A stretch of DNA of 43,889 bases from assembly GCF_001083795.1 (NCBI RefSeq), contig NZ_LAVK01000019.1, positions 1 to 43,889 on the forward strand. The letters are read 5' to 3'. The translations under genes were made by a program, and so were the position numbers. The notes below the pieces were generated by a model. That model did no database searches. It had not been told where the DNA came from and was given only the letters and a program-made list of their open reading frames with translations. Source of the stretch: Streptomyces sp. SBT349. Its GTDB lineage: Bacteria > Actinomycetota > Actinomycetes > Streptomycetales > Streptomycetaceae. Below, in pieces: positions 42,003 through 43,889 of the stretch. How positions within the stretch are numbered: the stretch's first letter is position 1; every line of letters starts with the position of its first letter.

Positions 42003-42848
42003 GTGAACGAGCGGCTTCCGGTGACCAGGACCACCGACCTGGGGGTGGCGCGGCTCCTGCCCGACCTGGACCGGGAGAGCGCCTGGCTGCTCACGGTCGA
42101 CGACGCCCCCCAGTCCTATCTGGATCTGGCCGACCCCACGCACCTGGAGTTCGAGTACGCGCGCCGGCTCGCGCACGTGCTGGAGACGGCCGCGCCGCCC
42201 GGTGCCCCGCTGGACCTGCTGCACCTGGGCGGCGGCGCGCTCACCCTGCCGCGCTGGGCCGCGGCCGTGCGGCCCGGGTCCCGGCAGCGCGTCGTCGAGG
42301 CCGATGCCGCCCTGACCGCGCTCGTCGCGGAGCGGCTCCCGCTGGCCGCGGCCTCCGGCGTCGTCGTGGAGACGGGGGACGCCCTGGCCGCCGTGGCGGC
42401 GACCCGGCCGGACTCGGTGGACGTCGTGGTGGCGGACGTCTTCGGCGGCACCCGGATCCCCGCGCACGTGACGACCCTGGGGTACGTGGAGGCCGTCGCC
42501 CGCGTCCTGCGGCCGGGCGGCGTCTACGCGGCCAACCTCGCCGACGCCGCGCCCTTCGGCTTCCTCCGCTCGCAACTCGCCACGCTCGCCTCGGTCTTCG
42601 ACCATCTGTGCCTGGTCGCCGAGCCCGCCGTGCTCCGGGGTCGCCGCTTCGGGAACGTGGTGGTGGCGGCCTCGGGCGCGCCGCTCGACACCGCCGAACT
42701 CGCCCGCCGCGCCGCGGCCGACCCGTTCCCGGCACGGCTGATGAGCGGCGAGGCGCTGACGCGTCTGGTGGGCGACGCCGCCGCCGTTCCCGACGCCGCG
42801 GCCGTCCCCTCGCCCCGCCCGCCCGCGGGCGCGTTCACCATCGGCTAG
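42003..42848 (+). CDS. Spermidine synthase-like / SAM-fold protein
   Basis: A 281-residue Rossmann methyltransferase-fold protein. Motif I is LDLLHLGGGALTLPRW, the acidic loop is VVEADAAL, and VVADVFGG is the family's post-II region. Actinobacterial proteins of this type are often annotated polyamine aminopropyltransferase-like. Whether it uses decarboxylated SAM cannot be judged. GTG 42003 is just after the EF-Tu terminator. The stop lies inside the first unit of a 12-nt tandem repeat. Confidence 0.75.
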   Translation: MNERLPVTRTTDLGVARLLPDLDRESAWLLTVDDAPQSYLDLADPTHLEFEYARRLAHVLETAAPPGAPLDLLHLGGGALTLPRWAAAVRPGSRQRVVEADAALTALVAERLPLAAASGVVVETGDALAAVAATRPDSVDVVVADVFGGTRIPAHVTTLGYVEAVARVLRPGGVYAANLADAAPFGFLRSQLATLASVFDHLCLVAEPAVLRGRRFGNVVVAASGAPLDTAELARRAAADPFPARLMSGEALTRLVGDAAAVPDAAAVPSPRPPAGAFTIG

Positions 42849-42883
42849 AACTTCCGCTGGAACTTCGGCTGGAACATCGGCTG
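42848..42883. repeat. 12-nt tandem repeat at the 3' end of the spermidine-synthase-like gene
   Basis: Units GAACTTCCGCTG, GAACTTCGGCTG and GAACATCGGCTG (42848-42883) are followed by GAACGGGG. The preceding ATCGGCTA differs from ATCGGCTG by one base, which makes the TAG stop (42846-42848). Without that change the protein would continue with repeats of Trp-Asn-Phe/Ile-Gly/Arg. Confidence 0.75.
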
Positions 42884-42896
42884 GAACGGGGACGGT

Positions 42897-42923
42897 GAGG
42901 GGGCCACGGGCCGTGGCCCCCTC
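42897..42923. terminator. Bidirectional hairpin terminator
   Basis: GAGGGGGCCACG, a GGC loop, and CGTGGCCCCCTC (12 bp perfect) between the convergent genes. Confidence 0.85.
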
Positions 42924-42926
42924 GGG

Positions 42927-43889
42927 TCACTCGGCGGAGCCGCCCTCGGGGTAGGGGCGCAGGCTGTTCATCATCTGCTGGATCGTTTCGTCGGTCAGCT
43001 CGCCCTCGAAGTTGATGTCCGCGACGAGCACCCAGGTCGCCATGTCGTTGTTGAGGTCGAGGTACGAGACGGTGACCACCTTGCCCTCGGGCGTGCCGCA
43101 CTCGTTCTCCGGGTCGTGCGGGACACCGGTGACGGTCGCGGTCGCGGTGTGCCCGACGATGCCGTGCTCGCTCTCGAACGGCTCGGAGTCGGTGACCTCG
43201 ATGGTGCCCTCGCGGTCCGGGTCGTAGGCGGCCCAGGCCCAGGCGCCCGCCTCGTTGTGCGCGGCCTCCTCGGTGGTGCTCGCGCCCTGGGCGCCCTTGG
43301 TCCCGGCCGTCGCCCGCCAGCTCACGCCGGTCTCGGAGTCGGGGCACCAGCCTTCCATGTACGTCGCGGCGCCCGCCATGGTCACCCACGGCTCGGGGAA
43401 GAGGGGCTCCTCCTCGCCCTCCGCGGGCTCCTCGGCCTCGGGGTCCTCGTAGCCGACGAAGGTGCCCTCGTCGCCCACGGTCCAGTCCTCGGGGGGAACG
43501 TCGAAGGCGTTGTGCCGGTTCTCGATCGTCTGGACCTGCCAGTCGTCGGCCACGACCGGGTCGGGGACCTGGAGGACGCCCTGGCGCGGGTCGTCGGGGC
43601 CGAGGTCGCCGCCCGAGGGCTCCTCGGTGGGCTCCTCGGAGGGGCTGGCCGAGGGGTCGCCCCCCGCGCTCGGCCCGCCCTTCTCGTCGTCACCGCTCAG
43701 CACGACGACGCCCACGATGACGGCCGCGGCCAGCACCGCGGTGGCGGAGACGATGGCGATCGCCATCTTCCTGCCCCTGCCGCCGCCGGGGGAGGGGGCG
43801 CCGCCCGGCACGGGGGCGCCGGGGCCCGGGACGCCGCCGCCGGCCGTCGCGGGTCCCACGGGACCCGGCTGCTGCCACTGCCCGGGAGG
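42927..43889 (-). CDS. Membrane-anchored extracytoplasmic protein, 5' end outside window
   Basis: At least 320 residues. The cytoplasmic N-terminal part is Pro/Gly/Gln-rich (PGQWQQPGPVGPATAGGG at the window edge), then one membrane helix MAIAIVSATAVLAAAVIVGV. An acidic Pro/Ser/Glu linker follows, then a folded extracellular domain with two or more cysteines (EGWCPDSETGVSW, PENECGTPEGKVV). The layout is a common Streptomyces single-pass surface-protein type. Function unknown. A GTG at 43859 is internal, because the frame stays open to the window edge. Confidence 0.75.
   Translation of the reverse strand, partial: PPGQWQQPGPVGPATAGGGVPGPGAPVPGGAPSPGGGRGRKMAIAIVSATAVLAAAVIVGVVVLSGDDEKGGPSAGGDPSASPSEEPTEEPSGGDLGPDDPRQGVLQVPDPVVADDWQVQTIENRHNAFDVPPEDWTVGDEGTFVGYEDPEAEEPAEGEEEPLFPEPWVTMAGAATYMEGWCPDSETGVSWRATAGTKGAQGASTTEEAAHNEAGAWAWAAYDPDREGTIEVTDSEPFESEHGIVGHTATATVTGVPHDPENECGTPEGKVVTVSYLDLNNDMATWVLVADINFEGELTDETIQQMMNSLRPYPEGGSAE

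Overview
The window is very high-GC DNA from an actinomycete, most likely a Streptomyces or a close relative. Signs are GTG starts, GTGA/ATGA gene couplings, IclR, FadR, TetR and MarR regulators beside nearly every catabolic or export gene, a third-type EF-Tu, and an ABC-F gene behind a short leader peptide. No rRNA, tRNA, CRISPR array or insertion sequence was found.

Layout. 1-4472: stress signalling. A minus-strand operon encodes RsbR, RsbS, RsbT and a truncated HATPase-SpoIIE protein; a MarR regulator and a divergent SpoIIE phosphatase follow. 4563-6524: PhoX-type secreted phosphatase. 6679-9124: alpha-ketoglutaric semialdehyde dehydrogenase divergent from its IclR regulator. 9260-11620: a lower-GC insert with a truncated gene at its left edge, a 41-residue Cys-rich ORF, a HemB homologue lacking both Schiff-base lysines, and a HemC homologue that keeps its cofactor cysteine. 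11788-12468: a response regulator without a kinase.

12455-26184: a pectin, uronate and sugar-acid locus. It has uronate dehydrogenase divergent from 5-dehydro-4-deoxyglucarate dehydratase plus an unknown barrel-like protein. Next comes an eight-gene minus-strand operon (FadR, DapA-family lyase/dehydratase, IlvD/EDD dehydratase, two ABC permeases, Gfo/Idh oxidoreductase, solute-binding lipoprotein, pectate lyase), and then a secreted beta-helix protein. With the semialdehyde dehydrogenase this gives pectate to oligouronide to uronate to aldarate to 5-dehydro-4-deoxyglucarate to alpha-ketoglutarate. No classical aldarate dehydratase or aldarolactonase is visible.

26449-33212: DnaE1-type DNA polymerase behind a TetR gene, an MFS exporter with its MarR regulator, and a CxxC protein. 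33378-36685: an antibiotic-response segment, with promoter, 7-residue leader peptide, switchable hairpins and ABC-F ATPase, then an APH-fold kinase and a VOC protein. 36731-43889: APC permease, a strongly structured intergenic segment with a small hydrophilic ORF, Gfo/Idh oxidoreductase, UppP, EF-Tu paralogue with structured leader, spermidine-synthase-like protein, and a membrane-anchored protein running off the right edge.

The most unusual content is the hemB-like/hemC module: the HemB homologue keeps the zinc cysteines and substrate-carboxylate residues but has Ile and Glu where the two catalytic lysines belong. The first 72 bases form a perfect palindrome, more likely an assembly fold-back than biology.
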